A DNA stretch of 62,747 bases from Streptomyces cyaneofuscatus (GTDB lineage Bacteria; Actinomycetota; Actinomycetes; Streptomycetales; Streptomycetaceae): the NCBI RefSeq assembly GCF_000718135.1, contig NZ_JOEM01000031.1, positions 1 to 62,747 on the forward strand, in the 5' to 3' direction. Below the pieces are notes generated by a model that was given only the letters and a program-made list of their open reading frames with translations, did no database searches and was not told the DNA's origin. A program made the translations under genes and the position numbers. Below are positions 1 through 8,900 of the stretch, piece after piece; within the stretch, counting starts at the first letter, position 1, and every line of letters begins with the position of its first letter.

Positions 1-375
1 CTACCCCCCGAACCCGCCCGCCAGCTCCGCCCCCAGGAACACCGCCCCCAGCCCCACCAGCAGCGACGCCACCACGTTGGCCGCGGCGAGGAAGGCCCGG
101 CCCGTCTCGGTGAGGCGCAGGGTCTCGTAGGAGAACGTCGAGTACGTCGTCAGCGCCCCGCACAGCCCCGTCGCCAGCAGGGCGTGCACCGGTGAGGAGA
201 CCGCGGCCCCGGTCAGCACCCCGAGGATCAGGCTGCCCGCCGCGTTGGCCGTGAACGTGCCCCACGGGAAGACGTACGCGACACCCCGCCCCTGGTGCGC
301 CTGGACCGCCCGGTCCGTCAGATAGCGCAGGGGCGCGCCCACCGCCCCGCCGACCACCACCAGCAGCCAGTTCAC
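1..375 (-). CDS. crcB: CrcB/Fluc fluoride channel (copy 1)
   Basis: Small membrane channel that exports fluoride ions and protects cytoplasmic enzymes. The 124 residues match the usual CrcB length and hold about four hydrophobic helices. The family signature is present as TTYSTF at residues 76-81, with a conserved helix-2 Asn in FTANAAGS near residue 44. The stop codon is the first three bases of the window, so the gene is complete. It overlaps the next crcB by 4 bp. Paired crcB genes are common in Gram-positives and may form heterodimers; that pairing is an inference here. Confidence 0.93.
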   Translation of the reverse strand: MNWLLVVVGGAVGAPLRYLTDRAVQAHQGRGVAYVFPWGTFTANAAGSLILGVLTGAAVSSPVHALLATGLCGALTTYSTFSYETLRLTETGRAFLAAANVVASLLVGLGAVFLGAELAGGFGG

Positions 376-845
376 GCGACCCGCCCCCGCTCCACGGACC
401 GCTCACCCCGGTCGATCAGACGCCGCGTCACCACCGCCCCGGCCCACACCGCCGCCAGCGCCGCCACGACCGTCGCCGCCATGTACGCCACCGCCGTGAG
501 GAGTTCCTGACGCACCAGCAGGCCCGAGACATCGGCCGCGTACGTCGAGAAGGTCGTGAACCCGCCGAGTACGCCGACCCCGAGGAAGGGCCGGACCAGC
601 GGGTGCGTCACCCGGCCCCGCTCCACGGTCAGCACCATCAGGACGCCGATCAGGGCGCAGCCGCTCACGTTGACGGCGAACACCGTCCACGGGAAGCCGC
701 CCCCGGCCACCGGCCACAGCACCAGCGCCCCGTACCGCGCGACGGCACCCAGCGCACCGCCCGCCGCGACCGCGCCCAGCACCCGCCCCTGCGAAGCGGC
801 GGGCGGTCCGGGCTCCGGCAGCTCGGCCGGCGCCTGCTCGCTCAC
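372..845 (-). CDS. crcB: CrcB/Fluc fluoride channel (copy 2)
   Basis: Second fluoride channel subunit, 157 aa. A GTG start at 845 is chosen because it overlaps the stop of the upstream metallopeptidase gene by 4 bp (GTGA) and leaves a short hydrophilic tail before helix 1. The signature TTFSTY lies at residues 97-102 and the conserved VNVSG segment near residue 59. The N-terminus is about 20 residues longer than copy 1 and rich in Pro and Ala. The metallopeptidase and both crcB genes overlap end to end, so all three are probably translated from one mRNA. Confidence 0.92.
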   Translation of the reverse strand: MSEQAPAELPEPGPPAASQGRVLGAVAAGGALGAVARYGALVLWPVAGGGFPWTVFAVNVSGCALIGVLMVLTVERGRVTHPLVRPFLGVGVLGGFTTFSTYAADVSGLLVRQELLTAVAYMAATVVAALAAVWAGAVVTRRLIDRGERSVERGRVA

Positions 846-1192
846 CCGTATCCCAGGGCGTGCAGCCGTTCGTCGTCGATGCCGAAGTGGTGGGCGATCT
901 CGTGGACGACGGTGATCTCGGTCTCGGCCACGACGTCCTCGTGGGTCTCGCACATCCGCAGCGTCGGGCCGCGGTAGATGGTGATCCGGTCCGGCAGCAC
1001 CCCGGCGTACCACTCCCCGCGATCGGTGAGCGGGGTGCCCTCGTAGAGCCCGAGCAGGTCGGGGTCGCCGGGCTCGGGTTCGTCCTCGACGAAGACCGCC
1101 ACGTTGTCCATCAGCCGCATCAGCTCCGGCGGAATCCGGTCGAGTGCCTGGCTCACCAGCTCTTCGAACTGCTCCCGCGTCATCTCCAGCAC
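842..1192 (-). CDS. Small zincin-like metallopeptidase (PF06262 type)
   Basis: 116-aa protein ending in HEIAHHFGIDDERLHALGYG, the HExxHHxGxxDE zinc signature of the zincin-like PF06262 family (formerly DUF1025). His, Glu, His and a downstream Asp/Glu are all present, so it is probably a competent metalloprotease. No signal peptide or membrane segment is seen, so it should be cytoplasmic. It is the first gene of a three-gene overlapping operon with two fluoride channels. Substrate unknown. Confidence 0.85.
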   Translation of the reverse strand: MLEMTREQFEELVSQALDRIPPELMRLMDNVAVFVEDEPEPGDPDLLGLYEGTPLTDRGEWYAGVLPDRITIYRGPTLRMCETHEDVVAETEITVVHEIAHHFGIDDERLHALGYG

Positions 1193-1341
1193 ACCGCCAT
1201 TGTCACGTACCGGGACCCGCCACGGGCAGGTGGCGGCGGCCGCTGATCCACTTCAGGGGCGAGGGGCCTGACCACGTCGCGGCCGGGGACCGGGCCCACT
1301 CCGCGCCCGCCGCCTGATCCACTCCACTGCCGGCACCCCGC

Positions 1342-2976
1342 ATGGGCGGAGCCGTACCGGGGCATACGCGCCCAATGGTCCGCGCCCCGTTCCGTGCCGC
1401 TGCCGACCGCGTCCGGCACCGCCTCACCCGGTTCACCCGCCCGAAGTCCCCGAAGCCCCCGGCACGTAAGCCCGTCCCCGGCGACCTGATGGGCACCGCC
1501 GCCCCGAAGCCGTACGTACGCGCCCTCTCCATGCTGGCCGTCGTCGTGCTCGGGGCCTGGCTCGGGCTGCTCGCCGTCGGGTCCATCCGTACGCCGGTCG
1601 GCCCCATGGACACCAACATGACCCTGCGGCCGTCCCTCACCGGCGGCAGCAAGATCAACGTGTCTCCGCTCGGCGCCCTGGAGCTGGACTCGCACATCGC
1701 CCCGCTCCGCCTCGACGTGGACGTGGACCGCCTCGACCCCGTGCGCTCGCAGGCCCTGGTGGACCAGCCGGAACGGTTCTCCGGCCTTCAGGACGAGGTC
1801 ACCCGGGACGTCGCCGCCGGCACCCGGGAGCTGGCCGTGCGCTCCTGCGTCGCCGTGATCTCCGGGGCGACCGCGCTCGGCCTCGTCGTCTACCGCCGCC
1901 CGCGCCGCGCCCTGGCCGCCGGCGGGCTCGCCCTCACCCTGCTGGCCGCGTCGGGCGTCAGCGCGTACGCCACCTGGAACCCGAAGTCCGTCCTGGAGCC
2001 CAAGTTCTCCGGGCTGCTCTCCAGCGCCCCGTCCCTGGTCGGCGACGCCCGGTCGATCGTCACCGAGTTCGACATCTACCAGCAGGAGCTGGCCCGCCTG
2101 GTCACCAACGTCACCCGGCTGTACGACGCCACCTCCACGCTCCCCGTCTACCAGCCGGACCCCGGGACCATCCGCGCCCTGCACGTCTCCGACATCCACC
2201 TGAACCCGGCGGCCTGGCACATCATCGCCTCGCTCGTGAAGCAGTACGAGATCGACGTGATCATCGACTCCGGCGACACGATGGACCACGGCTCGGCCGC
2301 CGAGAACGGCTTCCTCGACCCGATCCGCGACCTCGGGGCGCCGTACGTCTGGGTGCGCGGCAACCACGACTCGAAGGTCACGCAGGCGTATCTGGAGAAG
2401 TTCCGGAACGTACGCGTCCTCGACAACGGCCGGACCGTGAACGTGGCCGGACTCCGGATCGCCGGCACCGGCGACGCCTCGTTCACCCCGGACCGCACCA
2501 AGCCGGTCGGCGGCAAGGCGGCCGCGGAGCTGGAGGGCATGCGCCTGGCGTCCGCCCTCCGCGACCAGGAGCAGGCCGGCACCCCGGTGGACATCGCGGT
2601 CGCCCACGACCCGAACACCGCCCGGCAGACCGACGGCACCGTCCCGCTGATCCTCGCGGGCCACCTCCACAACCGGATCAACAAGCAGCTCAAGCTCGGG
2701 ACGCGGCTCAAGGTCGAGGGCTCCACGGGCGGCGGCGGGCTGCGCGCGGTGCAGAACGACAAGCCCGAGAAAGTACGCGCCTCGGTGCTCTACCTGGACC
2801 GCGAGAGCCGCCGCCTCCAGGCCTGGGACGAGATCACGCTCGGCGGTCTCGGGCTGACGACCGCCGAGGTCAGCCGCCATCTTCCGGAGGAGAACCTGAA
2901 GAAGGACGCCCCCGTCTCGCCCTCCCCCACGCCCTCCCCGGCGGGCTCTCCGACGCGGCCGACGCCCTCGCCGTAA
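1342..2976 (+). CDS. Membrane-anchored metallophosphoesterase
   Basis: 544-aa protein with a basic N-terminal tail, a hydrophobic helix near residues 61-80 and two more between about 165 and 210, then a calcineurin-like phosphoesterase domain. All metal-binding blocks are present in order: SDIHLN (near residue 285), SGDTMDHG, RGNHDS, a late His in VAHDPN, and AGHLHNR. The C-terminus is a Ser/Pro/Thr-rich tail. This suggests a dinuclear-metal phosphodiesterase tethered to the membrane; the substrate cannot be named. The start is uncertain: ATG 1342 is used, ATG 1375 is an alternative, and neither has a clear ribosome site. It reads toward the tRNA operon. Confidence 0.82.
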   Translation: MGGAVPGHTRPMVRAPFRAAADRVRHRLTRFTRPKSPKPPARKPVPGDLMGTAAPKPYVRALSMLAVVVLGAWLGLLAVGSIRTPVGPMDTNMTLRPSLTGGSKINVSPLGALELDSHIAPLRLDVDVDRLDPVRSQALVDQPERFSGLQDEVTRDVAAGTRELAVRSCVAVISGATALGLVVYRRPRRALAAGGLALTLLAASGVSAYATWNPKSVLEPKFSGLLSSAPSLVGDARSIVTEFDIYQQELARLVTNVTRLYDATSTLPVYQPDPGTIRALHVSDIHLNPAAWHIIASLVKQYEIDVIIDSGDTMDHGSAAENGFLDPIRDLGAPYVWVRGNHDSKVTQAYLEKFRNVRVLDNGRTVNVAGLRIAGTGDASFTPDRTKPVGGKAAAELEGMRLASALRDQEQAGTPVDIAVAHDPNTARQTDGTVPLILAGHLHNRINKQLKLGTRLKVEGSTGGGGLRAVQNDKPEKVRASVLYLDRESRRLQAWDEITLGGLGLTTAEVSRHLPEENLKKDAPVSPSPTPSPAGSPTRPTPSP

Positions 2977-2982
2977 ACCGTT

Positions 2983-3012
2983 TTGGCGATAGCTCCACCC
3001 ATCCCATATGCT
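2983..3012 (+). promoter_or_regulatory. Promoter of the tRNA-Glu/Asp/Phe operon
   Basis: A -35 TTGGCG (2983-2988) and -10 TATGCT (3007-3012) are separated by 18 bp, close to the Streptomyces HrdB consensus. They lie 44 bp upstream of tRNA-Glu and just after the phosphoesterase stop codon. Prediction from sequence alone. Confidence 0.6.
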
Positions 3013-3056
3013 TCTCACGTCCCCGACGCGCTGCAAAGCGAACAGGCGGGCCAATA

Positions 3057-3129
3057 GCCCTCATCGTCTAGTGGCCCAGGACGCCGCCCTTTCAAGGCGG
3101 TAGCACGGGTTCGAATCCCGTTGGGGGCA
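3057..3129 (+). tRNA. tRNA-Glu (anticodon UUC)
   Basis: A 73-nt cloverleaf. Acceptor arm GCCCTCA pairs with TGGGGGC (one G-U), the anticodon loop CTTTCAA lies between CCGCC and GGCGG, and the T arm contains GTTCGAATC. Anticodon TTC gives Glu. No CCA is encoded. First gene of a three-tRNA operon. Confidence 0.95.
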
Positions 3130-3167
3130 CGTTTCACCGTGTGCGAGACTTGTTTCGCACATTGCTT

Positions 3168-3242
3168 GGTCCTGTGGAGCAGTTTGGAGTGCTCGCCACC
3201 CTGTCAAGGTGGAGGCCGCGGGTTCAAATCCCGTCAGGACCG
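3168..3242 (+). tRNA. tRNA-Asp (anticodon GUC), copy 1
   Basis: A 75-nt cloverleaf. Acceptor GGTCCTG pairs with CAGGACC, and the anticodon loop CTGTCAA (GTC) lies between CCACC and GGTGG. The whole gene is identical to the copy at 36238-36312 on the far side of the NRPS cluster. Confidence 0.95.
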
Positions 3243-3264
3243 CTTGCAGCCCCAGCGGCTGCGT

Positions 3265-3342
3265 GGCTGGGTAGCTCAGTTGGTACGAGCGATCGCCTGA
3301 AAAGCGATAGGTCGCCGGTTCGATCCCGGCCCCAGCCACCAT
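3265..3342 (+). tRNA. tRNA-Phe (anticodon GAA)
   Basis: Acceptor GGCTGGG pairs with CCCAGCC, and the anticodon loop CTGAAAA (GAA) lies between ATCGC and GCGAT. The 3' CCA is encoded at 3340-3342. It is the last tRNA before the accessory region, the usual position for an island insertion site, but I found no second copy of its 3' end at the other border. Confidence 0.95.
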
Positions 3343-3346
3343 CTCG

Positions 3347-3386
3347 GGAGAGCCCGGACGGATATCCGTCCGGGCTCTCCCTTTTG
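3347..3386 (+). terminator. Intrinsic terminator of the tRNA operon
   Basis: A near-continuous perfect palindrome beginning GGGAGAGCCCGGACGG and ending CTCTCCC, followed by TTTT. Very stable hairpin directly after tRNA-Phe. Confidence 0.9.
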
Positions 3387-3444
3387 TGCGTTCCGGCAGA
3401 GACCCGCACCGATCCTCCCGAGCCCCGCCAGCGCCTGGAACGCA

Positions 3445-3495
3445 AAGAGTTCTTTGCGAAGACCTCTTTGCGAAGGACTCTTCGTGGTCTACCGT
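3445..3495 (+). promoter_or_regulatory. Probable operator/promoter of the ArsR-MFS pair
   Basis: The unit TCTTTGCGAAG occurs twice in direct orientation (3451-3461 and 3465-3475). It sits inside an outer inverted repeat AAGAGT (3445-3450) / ACTCTT (3477-3482). A possible -35 TTGCGA (3468-3473) and -10 TACCGT (3490-3495), 16 bp apart, would start transcription almost at the ATG at 3503, which has no visible ribosome site. A leaderless, autorepressed mRNA is a reasonable reading. The repeats are seen; binding is inferred. Confidence 0.5.
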
Positions 3496-3502
3496 ATGTC
3501 GC

Positions 3503-4120
3503 ATGGCTGACGCAGAGGTGGGGCCGGACCGCCCCGATGGGGAAGAGGAAGCGATCGTCCTGGATGCCAAGGGGCTGCGCGCCCTGGCGCATCCGGTACG
3601 CGTACAGATGGTCACACTGCTGCGGAAACACGGTCCTTCGACGGCCACCCGTCTCGCGGAACGACTGGACGTGAACTCCGGTACGGCGAGCTACCACCTC
3701 CGGCAGCTCGCCGCGGCCGGCTTCGTGGCCGAGGACGCGGAGAGGGGGAACGCGCGGGAACGGTGGTGGCGTTCGGTGCACCAGCTGACGCGCTTCGACC
3801 ACGAGGATCTCGCCGAGCGGGAGCCGGAGGCGGCACTGGCGTATCTGCAGTCGGTGCACAGCGCGTACACCATGCGAACCCAGCAGGGGCTCCACGGCCT
3901 GCAGACGCTGCCGCGGCCGTGGCGCGAGGCGTTCGACATGAGCGATGCCGCGCTTCGGCTCACTCCCGCGGAGGCCCGGGAGATGCGCGACGAGATCTGG
4001 TCCGTGATCGAGCGGTACAAGCGGGCTTCGGACGACCAGAAGTCCCAGGACACCGAACGGGTCTGGGTGAACCTCCATGTACTGCCGGAGGTCAACTTGG
4101 CCGCGCAGGAGGAGAACTGA
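3503..4120 (+). CDS. ArsR-type helix-turn-helix repressor
   Basis: 205-aa cytoplasmic transcription factor. A winged helix-turn-helix spans about residues 20-85: ALAHPVRVQMV, then TATRLAERL, then GTASYHLRQLAAAGF, typical of ArsR proteins. A longer C-terminal helical part may sense a ligand or dimerise. No metal-binding Cys pair is seen, so a small-molecule effector is likelier than a metal. The stop overlaps the ATG of the MFS gene (TGATG), so the two are translationally coupled. By position it probably controls the exporter. Confidence 0.85.
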   Translation: MADAEVGPDRPDGEEEAIVLDAKGLRALAHPVRVQMVTLLRKHGPSTATRLAERLDVNSGTASYHLRQLAAAGFVAEDAERGNARERWWRSVHQLTRFDHEDLAEREPEAALAYLQSVHSAYTMRTQQGLHGLQTLPRPWREAFDMSDAALRLTPAEAREMRDEIWSVIERYKRASDDQKSQDTERVWVNLHVLPEVNLAAQEEN

Positions 4121-5454
4121 TGGCGTACGACAAGACGGAAACCGTCGGCCGGGCGCGGTTACGGCCCCTCGCGGGAGTCCTGGCGGCACTGCTGGTCGCG
4201 CACAGCGGCATCAGGATATCGGCCATCGCCATTCCGTGGTTCGTTCTCGTGACGACCGGCAGCGCCACCCAGACCGGTCTGGTCGCGTTCTGCGAGATGG
4301 GGCCCTATGTGGTGGTCAAGGCCTTCGCCGGGCCGCTGGTCGACCGGGTGGGGCCCCGCCGGATCTCCTGGATCGCGGATGTCGTCAGCGCGGCCGCCGC
4401 TCTGCTGATCCCTCTGCTGCACGCCCAGGGCATGTTGTCCTTCGGGGTCCTGCTGGCCCTGGTCGCGGTCATCGGCACGGTCCGCAGCCCCGGGGACCTC
4501 GCGAAGGACGTCATGATCCCGGAGGCGGCCGAGCTCAGCCGGGTGCCGCTGGAGCGGGCGACCGGGCTGCAGGGCATCTGCGAGCGCCTGGCCGGGACCG
4601 TGGGTCCCGCTGTCGGAGGCACCCTGGTCGGGCTGGTCGGCCCGATGGTCGGGCTGGGGGTCAACGCCGCCTGTTTCCTGCTGGGTTCGCTCATCATCGC
4701 CACGGCCCTGCCCCGGGGCATGGGACAACCGGAGAAGATCCCCGTCGAGCAGGGAACGGCCGCACCCGGGGCGCGGACCGGATACTGGCACAGCCTGCGG
4801 CAGGGCTTCGCCTTCCTGCGCAAGCAGCCGATACTGCTGGCGCTCTACGCGATGCTCGGCATCACGAATCTGCTGGACGCCGCCTACGTGGCCGTGCTCA
4901 TTCCCGTCTGGGCCCAGGGGTCCGGTTACGGGCCCGCCACGATCGGGCTGGTGCTGGCGTCGTTCAGCATCACGGCAACGGTCGGCAGTCTCGTCGCCGC
5001 GGCGGTGGCCCACCGGCTGCGGCGCCGGCCGGTGTTCTTCCTCGGCTGGCTCGTCACGGGGGCGCCACGGTTCCTCATCCTCGCCACGGACGCACCGCTG
5101 TGGTGCGTGGCGGTGGTGATCGGCATCGGCGGTCTGGGGGGCGGCTTCATCAACCCGATCATCGGTGCCGTCACCTACGAACGGATCCCCCAGGAGATGA
5201 TGGGCCGGGTCCAAGGCATCGGCGACGCCATCACCTGGGCCGGAATTCCCCTCGGCGGTCTGGTCGCGGGCGCCGCCGTGGCGGGCATCGGCCTCGCGCC
5301 CGCGCTGCTGACCGCGGGCGCCGTGTACTTCCTGACGACCAACCTCACGGGCCTGCGCCCGGAGTGGCGTGAGATGGACCTCCACCGCGGCAAGGGACGA
5401 GCCGGGCGAAGCCCCGACACCGCTCCGGCCGACCGTGTCCCATCGGCCCCGTAG
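4120..5454 (+). CDS. MFS exporter with a TTA codon
   Basis: 444-aa major facilitator transporter with about 12 hydrophobic segments. Residues between helices 2 and 3 (GPLVDRVGPRR) match the MFS signature loop. It is coupled to the repressor gene before it and precedes the first NRPS gene, so export of, or self-resistance to, the cluster product is the natural role. Residue 14 (Leu) is encoded by TTA at 4159-4161, the rare Streptomyces codon read only by bldA tRNA, so production should be delayed until development. Substrate not determinable from sequence. Confidence 0.87.
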   Translation: MAYDKTETVGRARLRPLAGVLAALLVAHSGIRISAIAIPWFVLVTTGSATQTGLVAFCEMGPYVVVKAFAGPLVDRVGPRRISWIADVVSAAAALLIPLLHAQGMLSFGVLLALVAVIGTVRSPGDLAKDVMIPEAAELSRVPLERATGLQGICERLAGTVGPAVGGTLVGLVGPMVGLGVNAACFLLGSLIIATALPRGMGQPEKIPVEQGTAAPGARTGYWHSLRQGFAFLRKQPILLALYAMLGITNLLDAAYVAVLIPVWAQGSGYGPATIGLVLASFSITATVGSLVAAAVAHRLRRRPVFFLGWLVTGAPRFLILATDAPLWCVAVVIGIGGLGGGFINPIIGAVTYERIPQEMMGRVQGIGDAITWAGIPLGGLVAGAAVAGIGLAPALLTAGAVYFLTTNLTGLRPEWREMDLHRGKGRAGRSPDTAPADRVPSAP

Positions 5455-5907
5455 CGGCCGGGACCGCCCCCTGTCACGGGGACCGGGGGCGAAACCGTCC
5501 CCTGTCCCCCGCCGGGCGGAAACAACTTGGGACTTCCTCCTCCCGGAGGAGACAAGGGGGCCGTGAGCAGCGGTTACCTCTCGCCCCCGAGGAGCCGCGG
5601 AGCTCCGTCGGCTCCACTCGCGCCTGCCACGCCGGGGCGTCGGAACCTATATTCCTCGCGTCAGCCAGGACGACCTCCCGACCCCCGTGGAGCGCCGTGG
5701 GAGTTGTCGGATTCGGCCGGATCGACTGATCACACACAACCAGTTGGGCGCCTCTCGCGCCTGGTGCCGACGGCGGATTCGGCGTCCGGGGCCGCAAGGA
5801 CCGGCGTGCGCGCCGAGGAAGGGATCGCGGCCTGCCGCATTCCACGGTCCGGGCTGCGCGATTGGCGGTCGAATCAGATGTCAGCCGACCAGAACCTTGG
5901 AGAAACG
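5455..5907 (+). other. Intergenic region before the first NRPS gene
   Basis: This 453-bp stretch has a likely terminator for the MFS gene: CGCCCCC (5465-5471) pairs with GGGGGCG (5485-5491). A -10-like TATATT lies at 5648-5653 with no convincing -35. The upstream bases read open in the NRPS frame, but the composition is not protein-like, and a clear ribosome site (GGAG, 5899-5902) sits 5 bp before ATG 5908. I see no other gene. Confidence 0.5.
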
Positions 5908-8900
5908 ATGACGGAGTCCAGCGAGCCGACCCCTCCGGATCCATCGGCTGGGCCCGGCACAGCAGTCGTCACCCGGGCAGCGGAGCATGGTTTCCACGGA
6001 GCCGCGGCAGCACACACGATCCCCGAAGGCTGGGCTCCGCGTCGGGCCATCCGGGCGAAGACGATCCACGGCGGGTTCGAGGCCCAGGCGTCCCGCACTC
6101 CGCACAGCATCGCTCTGCGCGCCCGCGGTGTGGCGCTGACCTACGAGGAGCTCAACGCCCAAGCGAACGTCCTGGCCCGCCGGTTGCGCGCCCACGGCGT
6201 CGGGACCGAGTCCCTGGTCGTCGTATGTCTGCCGCGCTCCGTGGAGTTGCTCGTCAGCTTCCTCGCCGTGATGAAGGCCGGTGGCGCGTACGTCCCGCTG
6301 TCGCCGGGCGACCCGGACCAGCGGCGTCGGCACATCGTGGAGGACGCGCGGCCCACCCTCGTCATCACCGACGCCGATCACCAGGGCGACGAGGAATTCG
6401 CCGGCTCGGCGGCCTTGTGCGTCGACGGTCTGCCGGCGTGGGTCGAGGCCGCGGGCCCTGCCGAGCGGAGCGACCTGGACCACGAGGTCCGGCCTGAGCA
6501 GCTGGCCTACGTCATCTACACCTCCGGGTCGAGTGGCCGGCCCAAGGGGGTGATGTGCCCGCACCACGGGGTGGCGAACTACCTCGACTGGGCCGTCGAG
6601 ACCTACACCACGCTCGGCACCGACGGTGCGCCGCTCTTCTCCTCGGTCGGCTTCGACATGGTCGTGCCCAACATCTACGCGCCCCTGTGGTGCGGCCAGC
6701 CCGTGCGGCTCGTGCCCGACGACCAGGACCTGCCGGCGCAGATCTCCGAGGTGGTCTCCTCGGGCCCGTACGGCTTCATCAAACTGACGCCCGGGCAGCT
6801 CGACCTGATCAGCTCGACGACCGGTACCGACGGGGCCCGGAGCCTCGCGGGGCTGCTCGCTGTCGGAGCCGACCTCTTCCCGGCGCAGTCGCTGCAGCGG
6901 TGGCGCGCACTCGACACCTCGACGCCCGTCCTCAACGAGTACGGGCCGACCGAGGCCTCGGTGGCCAACGCCTTCTTCATGATCCCGGACGACTTCTCGG
7001 GGAAGACCATCCCGATCGGCAGGCCCATCGAGAACACCTCCATGTACATCCTGGACGAGGAGTTCCAGCCGGTGACGGCCGGTGCGGAGGGTGAGATCTT
7101 CATCGGCGGGGTGTGCTGCGCTCGTGGCTACCTGGGCCGGCCGGACCTGAGCAGCGCGAAATTCGTACCCGACCCCTACTCCCCGGACCCCGGAGCGCGG
7201 ATGTACCGCACCGGCGACCGGGCGACCTGGGACGACCAGGGCAACGCCGTCTTCCTGGGCAGGTCGGACCGCCAGCTGAAGATCCGCGGCTACCGTGTGG
7301 AGCCGGGCGAGACCGAGGCGGCGCTCCGGCGGCACCCCGGCATCCACGACGCGGCCGTCGTGGGTCACCGCGGCGACCCCGACGCTCCGCTCGTGCTGAA
7401 GGCCTACCTCGTCGTCGACGAGGGTGTGCCCGAAGGGCTGGTCGCGTGGCTGAAGGAGCGCGTCCCGGACTACGCCGTCCCGCGGCAGTACGCCACGGTG
7501 GACGCGATCCCGCTCGACGCGAACGGCAAGGCGGACCGCTCCGCGCTGGACCGGCAGAATCCCGGGCCTGAGCGGGCCGCGGACGGCCCGGCCGCGGGAA
7601 GCAGTGTGGAGGACGTGCTGCGCGAGGCGTGGAAGTCCGTCCTGGGGATCACCACGGTGGACCCCGACGCGAACTTCTTCGAGCTCGGCGGCGATTCGAT
7701 CTCGACCGTCCGTGTCGCGTCGAAGCTGCGCGAGCAAGGCTACGAGCTGAGCCTCACCGACGTGTTCCGCTCTCCGACCCTGCACGCCCTGGCGTCCTTG
7801 GTCGTACGGTCGGACGCGGTTGCCGAGACCGCACCGGAGATCGGCGGGCCGCTGGTCCTGACACCGATCCAGCAGTGGTTCATCGACCGCGAGCTGGTGG
7901 ACCGGGACCACAACAACCAGTCCATCCTCCTGGAGTGGAAGGACGAGCCCGAGGTCCTCGCACTGGAAACCGCGCTGGAGGCGCTGGTCAACGCCCACGA
8001 CGCGCTCCGGCTCTCCTTCTCGCGGAGTGACGGCGAGTGGCGGCAGGAGGCCGGCGAGGCGCCGCCCGGGTTCGAGCTGCTGTCCGAGGTCCATCTCGAC
8101 GACGCCGATGTCGACCAGCAGCTCCAGGAAGCGGCCACGGCGGTGCAGCGCTCGCTCGACATCGAGGGCGGTCAGGTGCTGCGCGCCGCGCTGATCACCA
8201 GTGCCGAACGCCCGAGCCTTCTCCTGATCGCCGTCCACCACCTCGCGGTCGACACCTTCTCCTGGCCGACGATCGTGCGCGATCTCGACGTCGCCTACAC
8301 GAATCTCGTCGCCGGACGGGAAGCCGGCCTGTCCGAGGACGCCTTCGTCTTCTCGAAGTGGGCGAGCGCGCTCGCCGCCGTACGTCCTCGGCAGGCCGCA
8401 CCGTCCGAGGACCGGGCGGGCACAGCACCTGAGCCGGTCTCCCTCCCCCGGGACATCCCGGACGGGGCCAACACCGTGGGTGGCGCGGCGTGCGTCGAGG
8501 TGCGCCTCCCGGCGGACACCACCGGACATCTGCTGCGGAGGACGCCGAGCGACTACAGCAGCCCGGTCGAGACCGTGCTGCTGACCGCACTCGCCGAGTC
8601 GCTGAGCGCGGCCCACGGCCGGCCGTCGGTGACGTTCGACGTGGAACGGCACGGCCGGGACAGCCGCCTTCCCGGCCCTGACCGCTCAGCCGCGGTGGGC
8701 TGGTTCGCGGGCGTGCACCGGGTGACGCTCGACTCCTTCACTCTGGAGGCGGAGAGCGACGCGGGGCTGCGCGACGCGGTGCACCACATGAAACAGGCGA
8801 TGGCCGCCGGGCCCGCGGACCGGTTGGAGTGCGACATCGAGGCAGCCCCGGCCAACCCGGGCACGATCATGTTCAACTACTCGGGCCATCTGGAGACCCA

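Noticed and set aside
1180..3054. Long minus-strand open frame opposite the metallophosphoesterase gene
   Set aside because: High-GC antisense shadow; the plus strand has the complete phosphoesterase motif set.
3265..3342. tRNA-Phe as the attachment site of an integrated island
   Set aside because: No duplicate of its 3' end and no integrase or transposase gene were found anywhere in the window.
5527..5907. N-terminal extension of the first NRPS frame by 127 codons
   Set aside because: The extra residues are low-complexity and unlike NRPS N-termini; GGAG sits at the right distance from ATG 5908.
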